From JBNKFV01 sp050289485 (GTDB lineage Bacteria; Pseudomonadota; Gammaproteobacteria; Pseudomonadales; Cellvibrionaceae), in the NCBI GenBank assembly GCA_050289485.1, contig JBNKFV010000028.1, positions 1-64,000 of the forward strand: a stretch of 64,000 nucleotides of DNA, read 5' to 3'. Below, piece after piece: positions 33,800-43,606 of this stretch; within the stretch, counting starts at the first letter, position 1; each line of letters begins with the position of its first letter. The notes beneath the pieces are model-generated. The model was given only the letters and a program-made list of their open reading frames with translations, made no database searches and was not told the origin of the DNA. Both the position numbers and the translations under genes were made by a program.

Positions 33800-35839
33800 T
33801 TACGGCCGCTGCAACATTGCTTTTCGCTGTAATTGCCTCAAGGCTTGTTTTAAATCATTCAGTGCGGAACGATTGTTTCGGTAAGCCACCAAATGGAAGC
33901 GCTGACAAACGCGTTCTATATCCTGCTGCCATTCAGGCAGCGCTACCGATGCACGAGCCGCAAAGGTTTGCACACCTTCGCCAGGCTGCCGCACAATGCC
34001 TTGTTTCGCCAACACCGCTTCAAACTTTCTGAACAAGCGCACCTCCGGCGGTAATGGTTCTCTTCGGCCCGTTAACAACAAGCGCACACCGACCAACGAT
34101 AAAACCAACCCACTTGCGCCCAAAAATGCTAAGGCCAACTTGAGGGGAGTGACATCACCTAACCAGCGTTTTAAAAAATTCTGCTGGGCTTCACTATCAA
34201 AACCCACCACCCAGGTTTGCCATTCATAATTCAGCAAATCGAGACGCAAACGAATATTGTTGAGCCAGTTAATATGCCGATAACTGAACAGATCAATGCC
34301 CGATCCCAGCAAGCTGCGTTCGTTGATATCCAACGCATCATCCAGGCTACTCTCGATACGCTCTGGCGCGACCGCTGCAGTAGGGTCTACCCTCACCCAC
34401 CCTTTGCCGTTAAGCCACACTTCTGACCAGGCATGGGCGTTAGACTGGCTGACGATGACATACTCTTCCAATGGGTTGATCTCGCCACCCTGATACCCCA
34501 CCACGACTCTGGCCGGGATACCCGCTGCCCGCATCATAAAGACAAAACTACTGGCAAAATGCTCACAAAAACCGCTCTGGGTCTGCCATAAAAACTCGTC
34601 AACACTGTGCCGGCCCAACGCAGGCGGTTGCAGTGTATAGCGAAAATTATCGCGATAGTGTTGCAGCACCCGCTGTATGTAATTATCTACCCCTCCAGAC
34701 TCAAACCACCATTGATGCGCCGTGCGTACAGACTGAGGATTAAAACCCTTCGGCAATGCTGTTTCCTGCTCTTTAAGCCACGCGGGCAAACCGGCAACTT
34801 CAAATTGATAATTAGGGTAACTGGTAATGTTGTAATGCAAACGCCGCCGCACGGGTTTGCGATAGATCAAGTGAAAATCACGGGTGAGACCAATGTCTTG
34901 CCCTGGTGTATTGACAACAAGTGGCAAAGAATAAAGCCAAAGCTGTTGTGTAGGCTCCAGCGATATGCGGTATGACAGTGGCTCCCCCTGTACAGCGACC
35001 TTATCAAGCCACTGTGGCACCCGCGTATTAGTACCCCAATCGACCGGAGGACCGCCGCGAAAGCTCTCCCAATCCCCTTGTCGCCAAGTACGGCCGTCAA
35101 ACTGGGAAAACACCAGACCACGCCAATAAAGCTGCTGCACCGGCGGAATATCGCCGTTAAAACGCACCCGAAACGCCAACGCCCCACTGCGACTTAGCTG
35201 GGCAAAATCGCCTGGCGACATACTATCGCTCACCCCAGTTTTTGCCACATTGCGCTGGTTAGGAACCGTCCACAATGCACCTACCTTGGGTAACAAGAGT
35301 GTCAGAACAACCATCAGTGGAATACTCTGCATCACTAACAGTGAGCCCAATTTGATACTGTGCTGCCAATACTGATGGCTAAGCACCTGATGTATTCCCA
35401 ACAACGCAGTCGTGAGTAATATCACGGTAAATAAACCATACAGTGTTGCCCAAAGCGTTTGAGCAAACAAAAACTGTGTGGCAGAAACAAAATAACCAAG
35501 GTACAGCAGAACTAGTGCATCGCGTTTACGTTGCATTTCCAGCAATTTCAGTAAAAAGGCAGAAATAAGCATCGCCACCATCGGTTCCAGTGCAAATAAG
35601 CGCCCATAACCTGCAATAATACTGCTTAAGCAACCAATGATTAGCCCAACTTTTACTAGGGTGGTGGGATAGTTCCAGGCGCCACGATAGATCTGTAGCC
35701 GCGTCACAACAACCACCAGCCAAATCACAATCAGCCACGCCGACAAATGCTGAAGGTGTGGCACAATCACGGCAGCCTGTGCACTCATCAGCCACAGCAA
35801 ACTGTTACGGGGAATTTGATACAACGACGCGCTACTCAT
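33800..35839 (-). CDS. tgpA: Transglutaminase-like membrane protein (TgpA type)
   Basis: 679 residues. Six N-terminal membrane segments, a large periplasmic part with the triad Cys in SGFCEHFAS, His in SNAHAWSEVW and Asp in GWVRVDPTAAV, then one further membrane segment (about 570-590) and a C-terminal cytoplasmic tail. TgpA homologues are essential in Pseudomonas aeruginosa and have DUF3488/DUF4129 regions. The ATG overlaps the DUF58 stop by four bases (ATGA), which fixes the start. Third gene in the MoxR-DUF58-TgpA trio. Confidence 0.9.
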   Translation of the reverse strand: MSSASLYQIPRNSLLWLMSAQAAVIVPHLQHLSAWLIVIWLVVVVTRLQIYRGAWNYPTTLVKVGLIIGCLSSIIAGYGRLFALEPMVAMLISAFLLKLLEMQRKRDALVLLYLGYFVSATQFLFAQTLWATLYGLFTVILLTTALLGIHQVLSHQYWQHSIKLGSLLVMQSIPLMVVLTLLLPKVGALWTVPNQRNVAKTGVSDSMSPGDFAQLSRSGALAFRVRFNGDIPPVQQLYWRGLVFSQFDGRTWRQGDWESFRGGPPVDWGTNTRVPQWLDKVAVQGEPLSYRISLEPTQQLWLYSLPLVVNTPGQDIGLTRDFHLIYRKPVRRRLHYNITSYPNYQFEVAGLPAWLKEQETALPKGFNPQSVRTAHQWWFESGGVDNYIQRVLQHYRDNFRYTLQPPALGRHSVDEFLWQTQSGFCEHFASSFVFMMRAAGIPARVVVGYQGGEINPLEEYVIVSQSNAHAWSEVWLNGKGWVRVDPTAAVAPERIESSLDDALDINERSLLGSGIDLFSYRHINWLNNIRLRLDLLNYEWQTWVVGFDSEAQQNFLKRWLGDVTPLKLALAFLGASGLVLSLVGVRLLLTGRREPLPPEVRLFRKFEAVLAKQGIVRQPGEGVQTFAARASVALPEWQQDIERVCQRFHLVAYRNNRSALNDLKQALRQLQRKAMLQRP

Positions 35840-36870
35840 GAACGCCGCCTCACGCCCATTTGCTTGTCCCACTCAAACAAGGCCAACGCTTTTAATACCT
35901 GTTGTTTGTGCAACAAACCTTTGCCAGGCTTAATCTGCTGCCCCGGCAAACGCAAGCCATATTCGCTTTCGGTTTTGCTGATATCAAGCACCCACCCACA
36001 CAAGCGAGACAAGCGCGCCTCACGATCCAAACCGGCAAAAACATCCCAGTCTAACCAACACTGTTGGTCGGCATAGGCTGAATACTGTTTGGTTAATAAC
36101 CCACGCCCACGTGCTACGTGCTTCCAATCGACGTGCTTGAGTGGATCGCCGGGTTGATAGTTCTTATACCCATTAAAGTCTTCACCACCAGACTGTACCA
36201 GCTCTTCACCCTCATCTGCGCTACCTTGCGATGGTGGTACTGGGCCCGGCACAACCGGTTTAGGATAAACCAGTAATTGCAGCGCTAAATCGACCCTGCT
36301 CCACGCACGTAATAAACCGAGAGGAAAAGTACTTTCAATAACAACGCGCCCAGGATTTACCCAACCTCGCCGGTGCACAGCAAAAAACAGCTTATTAGAG
36401 GTATCGGTATTTTCCAGTAAATGGATCATGGCGACATTGTTACCGGGCCAGTGCAGTGAAATATTTTCTCGCCAACGCGCACCCAGCCGCTCTACTTTAA
36501 TGGTTACCTCGGCATCTTCACCCACAAACGCCGGGTGTGCCTCAAGCGCCTGTATCGCCAAACCAGAGAGGTTTGCGTACGTATGCAAAATAGCAATCAC
36601 AAACAGGCTGATCATCAGATAAGCCAGCCCCAGTGCGAGGTTATTTTCATAGTTGGTGCCGGCAAGCCATACCAGTACTGCGGTGGTGAGAAACCCCAGT
36701 CCTGAGGCAGTGGGCAGAATAAAAATTTTTCTGCGATTGAGCACCACGCGGCGCTCTGCAGGAATATGGCGTGATAACAATTGGTCGAAGTAACCCGTTA
36801 ATCGTAATGTGATGGGGCTAATGATTTTTTTTAGCAATGCCACAGCCGGCCACTCAGGCGATGACATCAA
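35836..36870 (-). CDS. DUF58 membrane protein
   Basis: 344 residues. Two N-terminal membrane helices (about 48-90: FLTTAVLVWLAG, LALGLAYLMISLFVIAIL) precede a VWA-like DUF58 region with SGGEDFNGYKNYQPGDPLKHVDWK (key YQPGDPLKHVDW) and ending with an acidic segment. DUF58 proteins are paired with MoxR ATPases and are thought to assist folding or assembly of cell-envelope proteins. The start overlaps the MoxR gene by 17 bases and the stop overlaps the transglutaminase start. Confidence 0.9.
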   Translation of the reverse strand: MMSSPEWPAVALLKKIISPITLRLTGYFDQLLSRHIPAERRVVLNRRKIFILPTASGLGFLTTAVLVWLAGTNYENNLALGLAYLMISLFVIAILHTYANLSGLAIQALEAHPAFVGEDAEVTIKVERLGARWRENISLHWPGNNVAMIHLLENTDTSNKLFFAVHRRGWVNPGRVVIESTFPLGLLRAWSRVDLALQLLVYPKPVVPGPVPPSQGSADEGEELVQSGGEDFNGYKNYQPGDPLKHVDWKHVARGRGLLTKQYSAYADQQCWLDWDVFAGLDREARLSRLCGWVLDISKTESEYGLRLPGQQIKPGKGLLHKQQVLKALALFEWDKQMGVRRRS

Positions 36871-37774
36871 CAGCAGCCAGCACCCGTTCTACCAGCGCGT
36901 AACCGCTTTGATCACTGAAGTCAGCCGCATCCCTTACCCGGTGAGCCACCACCGCCGGCAACACCACTTGTATATCTTCCGGCACGATATGACGGCGGCC
37001 ATCAATCAAAGCCCAGGATTTGGCGCAATGCAGCAATGCCAATGCACCACGAGGCGACAAGCCATAGGAAAACGCTTGTTCGGTGCGAGTATATTCAACC
37101 AGTCTTTGCAGGTAGTCCAACACACTGCCCGACGCCTGCACCTTGCCCACTAACTGCTGCACTTTGAGCAAATGTTCCGGGCTTAATACCGGCTTGAGCT
37201 TTTTCAACTGAGCACGAGGATCCTCTCCCTCAAACAAGCGGCGTTCTGCAGACTTATCAGGGTAACCCAGCTCAATGCGCATCAGAAAACGATCGAGCTG
37301 AGACTCGGGTAAAGGATAGGTTCCCGACTGCGTAAGCGGATTTTGCGTGGCAATCACAAAAAACGGCTGCGGCAATAAGCGGGTCTGCCCGTCAATGGTT
37401 ACCTGCCGCTCTTCCATCGCCTCTAACAAAGCACTTTGTGTTTTGGGTGTAGTGCGATTAATTTCATCCGCCAGTAGCACCTGTGTAAACACGGGCCCTG
37501 GCTGAAAACGAAACTCGCCCGTGGATTTATCGTATAACGAAAACCCCAGCACATCGGCCGGTAACAGATCACTAGTAAATTGCAGACGGTTGTAACTCAA
37601 CCCCAACACATGGGCTAACGCATGTGCCAGGGTGGTTTTCCCCATACCCGGCAAATCTTCAATCAGCAGGTGCCCGCGGGCAAACAGGCAGGTTAATGCC
37701 AACTTTACCTGATGCTCCTTGCCCAATAGTACCTGACCAATCTGATTCAGGGTTTTTGCAATTACCGGCTCCAT
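36854..37774 (-). CDS. MoxR-family AAA+ ATPase
   Basis: 306 residues. Walker A is DLPGMGKTTLAH, Walker B VLLADEINRTTPKTQSALLEAMEE, sensor region FFVIATQNPL, and an arginine finger lies in the GLSPRGALALLH block. MoxR ATPases use ATP to remodel or mature partner proteins, usually with a VWA or DUF58 partner, which is encoded directly downstream. GGAGG eight bases before the ATG at 37774 is better than the longer frame start. First gene of the trio. Confidence 0.93.
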   Translation of the reverse strand: MEPVIAKTLNQIGQVLLGKEHQVKLALTCLFARGHLLIEDLPGMGKTTLAHALAHVLGLSYNRLQFTSDLLPADVLGFSLYDKSTGEFRFQPGPVFTQVLLADEINRTTPKTQSALLEAMEERQVTIDGQTRLLPQPFFVIATQNPLTQSGTYPLPESQLDRFLMRIELGYPDKSAERRLFEGEDPRAQLKKLKPVLSPEHLLKVQQLVGKVQASGSVLDYLQRLVEYTRTEQAFSYGLSPRGALALLHCAKSWALIDGRRHIVPEDIQVVLPAVVAHRVRDAADFSDQSGYALVERVLAAVDVIA

Positions 37775-37813
37775 GTCTGCCACCTCCCGTACCACGACTT
37801 ACAACAATGTTAG

Positions 37814-37973
37814 GGAACCTCTGAAAAACCTAATCGAGGCAGCAAGTGCCCCAACCGTAGGCGCTTTAAGCGAGACAAAAACGGGCGAAAAAGGGTGTTT
37901 ATACACGATAAAACCCCATTTGAGCCCATTTTCAACACCGCAATCGCAATGCAGGTAGTTTATCAGAGGTTCC
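37814..37973. repeat. 160-bp inverted-repeat element overlapping the metZ stop (family B)
   Basis: GGAACCTCTGA (37814-37824) pairs exactly with TCAGAGGTTCC (37963-37973). Inside, TAGGCGCTTTAAGCGA (37858-37873) and TGAAAAACC...GAGGCA are shared with the element at 2203. Its right arm contributes the last three residues and stop of metZ, which suggests that the repeat inserted at the end of the gene. It fills the gap between metZ and the MoxR gene. Confidence 0.7.
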
Positions 37974-39153
37974 TTAACCCTCGGGCCAAGTCCTCTTTAA
38001 GATCTTTGATGTCTTCCAACCCCACAGCGACACGTATCAAGCTTTCGCTGATACCAGCGGCCTGCTTTTCTTCAGGGCTTAAGCGCCCATGGGTGGTGGT
38101 AGCCGGGTGTACAATCGTCGTTTTAGCATCACCCAAATTGGCGGTAAGCGACATAATGCGGGTGCTGTCGATAACCGCCCAAGCACCCTCACGCCCGCCT
38201 TTTACCTCAAAGGATAGTACACCACCAAAACCCCGCTGCTGGGCCTTGGCTAACTCATGGCCGGGATGATCAGGTAACCCTGCATAATAAACTTTCTCCA
38301 CTGCAGGCTGCTGCTGAAGCCAAGTGGCCAGTTCAAGCGCATTGGCAGAATGGGCATCCATACGCAAGCGCAAGGTTTCGAGGCCCTTCAAGAATACCCA
38401 GGCGTTAAACGGGCTCATACTTGGGCCGGTGGTACGAATAAAGCCTAGCACCTCGTCCATATGCTCTTTGCAGCCGACCACAGCACCGCCTACCACCCGG
38501 CCCTGGCCATCAAGGTATTTGGTTGCCGAATGCACTACGATGTCGGCCCCCAGTGCCAATGGTTTTTGCAGGGCTGGGGTGCAGAAGCAGTTGTCTACCA
38601 CCAGTAGACAACCTCTCGCCTTCGCCAGCGCAGCGAGCCGCTTCACATCGACCACGTCGCACAGTGGGTTAGACGGTGTTTCGAGAAAAAACAGTTTGGT
38701 ATCTGCAGTGATGGCATCTTCCCACTGGGCATAGTCGGTTGCCGCCACAAATGTGGTTTTTACCCCAAACTTACCCATAAACTTGGTAAACAATACCGAG
38801 GTTGTCCCAAACACGCTGCGTGAACACACCACGTGATCGCCGCTTTTCAGCAACGCCATACAGGTACTCAGAATAGCCGCCATGCCCGACGACGTTGCCA
38901 CCGCAGCCTCACCCCCTTCCAGTGCCGCTATGCGGTCTTGAAACATTCTTACGGTAGGGTTTGTATAACGCGAATACACGTTGCCAGGCTCATCGCCGGC
39001 AAAGCGGGAGGCCGCCTCTGCCGCGTTCGCAAACACATAGCTTGATGTCGTAAAAATGGGCTCGCTGTGCTCGCCCTCAGCGGTACGGGTTTGGCCCGCG
39101 CGCACGGCGAGCGTGTCCAGCCCCAACCCTTCCAATTCGTCAAAAGTAGTCAT
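37963..39153 (-). CDS. metZ: O-succinylhomoserine sulfhydrylase
   Basis: 396 residues. Cys/Met PLP-dependent family: SSYVFANAAEAASRFAG near the N terminus, the PLP lysine in HSATKYLDGQGRVVGG (about 205), then SLGDAKT-like and HGRLSPEEKQAAGI near the C terminus. It makes homocysteine from O-succinylhomoserine and sulfide in methionine synthesis. The gene order purF-metZ matches Pseudomonas. The last residues RNL and the TGA fall in the repeat arm described above, so the native C terminus may have been altered. Confidence 0.93.
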   Translation of the reverse strand: MTTFDELEGLGLDTLAVRAGQTRTAEGEHSEPIFTTSSYVFANAAEAASRFAGDEPGNVYSRYTNPTVRMFQDRIAALEGGEAAVATSSGMAAILSTCMALLKSGDHVVCSRSVFGTTSVLFTKFMGKFGVKTTFVAATDYAQWEDAITADTKLFFLETPSNPLCDVVDVKRLAALAKARGCLLVVDNCFCTPALQKPLALGADIVVHSATKYLDGQGRVVGGAVVGCKEHMDEVLGFIRTTGPSMSPFNAWVFLKGLETLRLRMDAHSANALELATWLQQQPAVEKVYYAGLPDHPGHELAKAQQRGFGGVLSFEVKGGREGAWAVIDSTRIMSLTANLGDAKTTIVHPATTTHGRLSPEEKQAAGISESLIRVAVGLEDIKDLKEDLARGLRNL

Positions 39154-39207
39154 TCAGATATCCTGTAACGGTCTTTGTCTGCCAGTGTGCAGTTTGCACT
39201 GCCGCGG

Positions 39208-39237
39208 AAAAAAAACAAGGCGCTAAAAAGCGCCTTG
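39208..39237 (-). terminator. Intrinsic terminator after purF
   Basis: CAAGGCGCT and AGCGCCTTG pair perfectly with loop AAAA and lead into eight Ts on the minus strand, 39 bases beyond the purF stop, separating it from metZ. Confidence 0.9.
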
Positions 39238-39275
39238 TGAATGATTCGAAATATTTGTCTGGTTTATAGCCTGAC

Positions 39276-40814
39276 TCAGGAAACCTCAGACAAGTCTCCG
39301 TCGTTATGAATCCCCACTACCGCATTCGCGCCCTGGTCAACTTTACGCTTTTTCTTTTGTGCCTTGTCATTTCGGGCTGCATCCAGGCGATTTAAATACT
39401 CTTCAGTTACATCTCCGGTTACATAATCGCCATCAAATACCGCGCAATCAAAGCGTTCAATCTCTGGGTTACCTTCCCGCGACGCGGCAATCAGATCTTC
39501 AAGATCCTGATAAACCAGCCAATCTGCGCCAATCTCCTTACACACCTCATCTTCAGTGCGGCCATGAGCAATCAACTCATCGGCAGACGGCATATCAATG
39601 CCGTACACATTTGGGTTCAACACCGCAGGTGCTGCCGACGCAAAATAAACTTTATTAGCGCCAGCATCTCGAGCCATTTGAATAATTTGCTGGCAGGTAG
39701 TACCACGCACAATAGAGTCATCCACCAGCATGACATTCTTGCCTTGGAACTCCAGCGAAATAGTATTCAGTTTCTGACGTACCGATTTCTTGCGCATTTG
39801 TTGGCCAGGCATAATAAAGGTACGGCCAATATAGCGGTTTTTAACCAACCCCTCACGAAACTTAACCCCCAGTTTGTGGGCCAACGCTTGCCCTGCCACA
39901 CGGCTGGAGTCGGGGATAGGAATCACCACATCGATATCGTGCTGCGGGCGATCACGCAGAATTTTCTCAGCCAGCTTCTCACCCTGACGCAAACGCGCTT
40001 TATAAACAGAAACCCCGTCCATAATGGAGTCTGGCCGCGCAAAATACACATGCTCAAAAATACAGGGGCTTAACAAGGCGCCTTCCGCACACTGGTGACG
40101 CTTGAGCTCACCGTCCTGCGAGATAAACACACACTCACCCGGTGCAACATCGCCAATCAGTTTATAGCCCAACACGTCAAGTGCTACACTTTCTGACGCG
40201 ATCATATAAGCTTTGCCTTCACTGGTGTCGCGTTCGCCGTAGACTAACGGACGAATACCGTGAGGGTCACGAAATGCCACCAGGCCGTAATTAGCAATTA
40301 ATCCCACCACTGCATAACCACCGCGTACGCGCTTATGCACACGCTCTACAGCAGTAAAAATATCGTCGGCGGCAGGGGTTAATTTGCCCAGCTTTTGTAG
40401 TTCGTGGGCGAAAACATTGAGAAGAACTTCTGTGTCGGAATCGGTGTTGATATGGCGCAGATCGGCTTTGTAGATATGTTCAGCAACTTCGGCGGTATTG
40501 GTCAGGTTTCCGTTATGGGCCAACGCAATACCGTAGGGCGAGTTAACATAAAACGGTTGGGCCAGCGCGGGGCCGGAGCTACCTGCCGTGGGATAGCGCA
40601 CATGCCCAATACCGATGTTACCAATTAAACGCTGCATGTGACGGGTGCGAAATACATCGCGAACCAGACCATTGGCTTTTTGTTGAATAACTCGCCCTTC
40701 ATGACAAGTAACGATTCCAGCGGCATCCTGGCCACGATGCTGAAGCATGGTCAATGCATCGTATAACTGCAAATTGACGTCTGACTTTCCGACTATACCC
40801 ACAATGCCGCACAT
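39276..40814 (-). CDS. purF: Amidophosphoribosyltransferase
   Basis: 512 residues. The catalytic Cys is the second residue (MCGIVGIVG), exposed after methionine removal. The N-terminal glutaminase domain has GHVRYPTAGSS and GIALAHNGNL; the phosphoribosyl domain carries the PRPP loop VMLVDDSIVRGTT. It begins purine synthesis by forming phosphoribosylamine. The cvpA gene lies 70 bases upstream, as in many gammaproteobacteria. The last 50 residues are charged and rich in lysine (KAQKKKRK), which is typical of the Pseudomonas-type enzyme. Confidence 0.95.
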   Translation of the reverse strand: MCGIVGIVGKSDVNLQLYDALTMLQHRGQDAAGIVTCHEGRVIQQKANGLVRDVFRTRHMQRLIGNIGIGHVRYPTAGSSGPALAQPFYVNSPYGIALAHNGNLTNTAEVAEHIYKADLRHINTDSDTEVLLNVFAHELQKLGKLTPAADDIFTAVERVHKRVRGGYAVVGLIANYGLVAFRDPHGIRPLVYGERDTSEGKAYMIASESVALDVLGYKLIGDVAPGECVFISQDGELKRHQCAEGALLSPCIFEHVYFARPDSIMDGVSVYKARLRQGEKLAEKILRDRPQHDIDVVIPIPDSSRVAGQALAHKLGVKFREGLVKNRYIGRTFIMPGQQMRKKSVRQKLNTISLEFQGKNVMLVDDSIVRGTTCQQIIQMARDAGANKVYFASAAPAVLNPNVYGIDMPSADELIAHGRTEDEVCKEIGADWLVYQDLEDLIAASREGNPEIERFDCAVFDGDYVTGDVTEEYLNRLDAARNDKAQKKKRKVDQGANAVVGIHNDGDLSEVS

Positions 40815-40884
40815 AGCTGCCTTACCTCTGATCGTTGTCTAACTTAATGCTGCCCGCCGTTGGGCAACCGGTCGCCACAGCATG

Positions 40885-41394
40885 CTATGGCTGACTATTA
40901 CTGAACAAACCTGTTACAAAACCCCACACACTCACACCGAGTTCCCGAGTCCATCCCTCAAACTGGGAAAGATAGGGAATCAACACTGAGGACTGCCACC
41001 ATGGATCTTGCTCAACGGGTAAGATGCCGGGTAATACAATCAGTATTACCATAACCACAACAAACCCGCGGGCCAAGCCAAATAACATCCCCAGCAGACG
41101 ATCGGTGCCAGTTAACCCGGTCACTTTAACCAACTGGCCAATTAGAAAGTTCACACAAGCTCCCACCAGCAGGGTTGCCACAAACAGCAGAGCGAAGGCA
41201 GCCAGTTCTCTCACTGACGGGGTAGCGATATGCTCGGCAAGCAGATAACTTGCCTGTTGACGAAAAGATAAACCGATAATGATGGCCAGCAGCCACACTA
41301 CCAGCGACAGGGCTTCTTTAATGAAGCCGCGTTTGAGACTAATTAAGCTGGAAACCAGCAAAATCAATACGATACCCCAGTCGGCCCAATTCAT
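40885..41394 (-). CDS. cvpA: CvpA family membrane protein
   Basis: 169 residues with four hydrophobic segments (about 4-22, 28-46, 62-85, 100-121). MNWADWGIVLILLVSSLISLKRGFIKEAL gives the normal N terminus with the RGF turn. The family is linked to colicin V production and to envelope stress in E. coli and is usually found before purF, as here. The ATG at 41394 was chosen since the frame upstream contains no family sequence. Confidence 0.9.
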   Translation of the reverse strand: MNWADWGIVLILLVSSLISLKRGFIKEALSLVVWLLAIIIGLSFRQQASYLLAEHIATPSVRELAAFALLFVATLLVGACVNFLIGQLVKVTGLTGTDRLLGMLFGLARGFVVVMVILIVLPGILPVEQDPWWQSSVLIPYLSQFEGWTRELGVSVWGFVTGLFSNSQP

Positions 41395-41624
41395 GGGGCA
41401 ACTCGCCCCCAGTATGATGGCGTTAACGCTGTATGCCAAATCGCGTGTCGAACTATCGATATGCGCAAAATATAACCACCTGGCGGTTGAAAAACGCGAA
41501 TTTTAACAGAGCTACACGGGACTGGGGTACCCCTGTATCTAATTCAATGCACACTAACCGCGAAAAACACAGCTGCAATGTAATAGCAGTAAACAAAAAC
41601 AGCTTATAAAAATGATATGGGGCT

Positions 41625-42149
41625 TTAAGGTTGATAAGTCAATACCAGCGAATTGACGCTGAGAGCAGTATCCACCACTTGCTTTACGGACTCCGTACGG
41701 CTTTTATCCACATGCGGCCCCACATTAACTCGGTAACGCACTCCCGCAGGGGTTTTCACACTCGATACAAAGGCCTTGTAGCCCATCTCTTGCAGCAGCT
41801 TTTCCACCTCAGCTGCCCGCTCCTGCTCGGCAAAGCTCGCCACCTGCAACACCCAGCCTTTCACCAAACCATCGTCTGTGAGCCCAGCAGGCTCAGGTTC
41901 CGGGGACGCCACATCCTGCTCCGGATCGGGGTTGAACAGGGTCTCCGGATTTTCGAGCAAGACCTCTGTATCCTCCGGCGGCTCAGCCTCCACCACAGCA
42001 ACCGGCGCGACTTCAGGCTTGGAGGGAATCAGCGTGGTACGATCCAGCACACGACGCTCGGTACGCTGAAAAAAGCTGGGCAATAGAATTACCGCTACCG
42101 CGCATAGCACGCCTGCACCAACCAGCCGCTGTTTTAACCCGTCATCCAC
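41625..42149 (-). CDS. SPOR-domain protein (DedD-like)
   Basis: 174 residues. One membrane helix near the N terminus (VGAGVLCAVAVILLPSFF) places the rest in the periplasm; an acidic proline-rich linker (about 45-90) is followed by the SPOR domain (about 97-172: GWVLQVASFAEQERAAEVEKL, YRVNVGPHVDKS). SPOR domains bind denuded glycan at the division site. The position between folC and cvpA is the usual place for dedD. Confidence 0.88.
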   Translation of the reverse strand: MDDGLKQRLVGAGVLCAVAVILLPSFFQRTERRVLDRTTLIPSKPEVAPVAVVEAEPPEDTEVLLENPETLFNPDPEQDVASPEPEPAGLTDDGLVKGWVLQVASFAEQERAAEVEKLLQEMGYKAFVSSVKTPAGVRYRVNVGPHVDKSRTESVKQVVDTALSVNSLVLTYQP

Positions 42150-42175
42150 GCCATAAGCCTCTTTTTTCAGTGCTA

Positions 42176-43495
42176 TCAGTTTTGCTGATTAATCACGGCC
42201 ATTGCTGCACCTACGGTAATAAATGACCCCATCACCACCACCAGATCATTTGGCCCCTGCTCATTACTTACAATCGCTAACGCGTCGCCCACAGACTTGC
42301 ACACCCTGCCATTCTGCCCCTGCTCAGCTAATATTTTAGCAATAACATTCGCTTTTGCTGCCCGCGGCATGGGCAAATCGCAGCAGTACCATTGATCAAC
42401 AATGGGTAAAAAAGGTTCCAGCGTAGCGGCAATATCTTTATCAGCCATCATACCCACAACCGCCACCAACCTGGCAGGCTTGGGCATGAGTTCCGTAAGC
42501 TTGGTGCGTAATAGTTGCGCAGCCGCGGGGTTGTGCGCAACATCCAGTAAAAAATGCTTGCCGTTGTTCTCAACCAACTGAGCCCGGCCAGCCAACTGCA
42601 AGCCCGTAAGCCCCTGCACCAACACGGCCTTGTTCCAGTCTCGTTGTAACAGGTGTAATACCTGTAGCCCGGCTGCCACACTCAGTAACGGCAATGAAAC
42701 ACCTGGCAGCTGCTCGATCTGCTTATCTTTACCGGCATTGGTTTTACCAGACCAGGTTAATATCTGTTTCATCCAGCCTATACCACGGGCTTGCGGCTCA
42801 GAAACCTGGACTGACTGCTCGGCAAAAAAATCCTGATTCCATAGATAGGTTGGACAAACCAGTTTCTGAGCCTGATTCATAATGGATGGCACCGGCCGGT
42901 CGTCCGCGTATACCAGAGGCACACCAGGCCTTAAAATACCGGCTTTCTCTAAACCGATATTCTCGCGGTCGTTGCCCAACCAGTCACTGTGGTCAATATC
43001 AATAGTGGTAATAACCGCAATATCCGGATCAACAATATTGACTGCATCGAGTCGCCCCCCAAGCCCCACTTCAAGTACGAGCACATCGAGCTTGTATTTG
43101 GCGAACACCCAGAGTGCCGCCAGCGTACCAAACTCAAAATACGTAAGGCTGATATCGCCGCGAGCCTTATCAATAGCTGCAAACGCCTCGCATACATCCT
43201 GCTCATTGGCCATATCGCCATTCAGCCTTATACGCTCGCAATAATGATTTAAATGCGGTGAGGTGTAGGCCCCCACTTTAATACCGGCAGCTACCAATAT
43301 CTTTTCGATCGTAGCAACACAAGAACCTTTACCATTAGTACCAGCCACAGTAATAATTTTGGCCGGTTTAAGCTGACTGGTTGTTAAACTCAGCCGATCT
43401 GCTACTTCACCAACACGACCAAGTCCCAGGTCTATCTCACTTAAATGTAACTGTTCCTGCCACGACAACCATTCAGCCAGTGTGGAAAAACGCAT
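42176..43495 (-). CDS. folC: Bifunctional dihydrofolate/folylpolyglutamate synthase
   Basis: 439 residues. The P-loop is VAGTNGKGSCVATIE; other Mur-ligase-fold elements are YTSPHL, TYFEFGTLAALWVF, DHSDWLGND and LLDVAHNPAAAQLL. It adds glutamate to dihydropteroate and to folates. Start set at the MRFSTLAEW methionine; a GTG three codons earlier is also possible. It lies between the SPOR gene and accD, separated from accD by a terminator. Confidence 0.93.
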   Translation of the reverse strand: MRFSTLAEWLSWQEQLHLSEIDLGLGRVGEVADRLSLTTSQLKPAKIITVAGTNGKGSCVATIEKILVAAGIKVGAYTSPHLNHYCERIRLNGDMANEQDVCEAFAAIDKARGDISLTYFEFGTLAALWVFAKYKLDVLVLEVGLGGRLDAVNIVDPDIAVITTIDIDHSDWLGNDRENIGLEKAGILRPGVPLVYADDRPVPSIMNQAQKLVCPTYLWNQDFFAEQSVQVSEPQARGIGWMKQILTWSGKTNAGKDKQIEQLPGVSLPLLSVAAGLQVLHLLQRDWNKAVLVQGLTGLQLAGRAQLVENNGKHFLLDVAHNPAAAQLLRTKLTELMPKPARLVAVVGMMADKDIAATLEPFLPIVDQWYCCDLPMPRAAKANVIAKILAEQGQNGRVCKSVGDALAIVSNEQGPNDLVVVMGSFITVGAAMAVINQQN

Positions 43496-43528
43496 CACAA
43501 TCACCCACTACCATCAAAGACTTCAGAT

Positions 43529-43577
43529 AAAAAAACGGTGGTTAAACAGACAGCCACTCTGCCGTTTTAACCACCTT
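43529..43577 (-). terminator. Intrinsic terminator after accD
   Basis: GGTGGTTAAA and TTTAACCACC form a ten-pair stem with an inner CAGA/TCTG arm; seven Ts follow on the minus strand before folC. It implies that folC has its own promoter or depends on read-through. Confidence 0.8.
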
Positions 43578-43606
43578 TTGATCAGGCTGCCTTCTCTACA
43601 ACAAAC

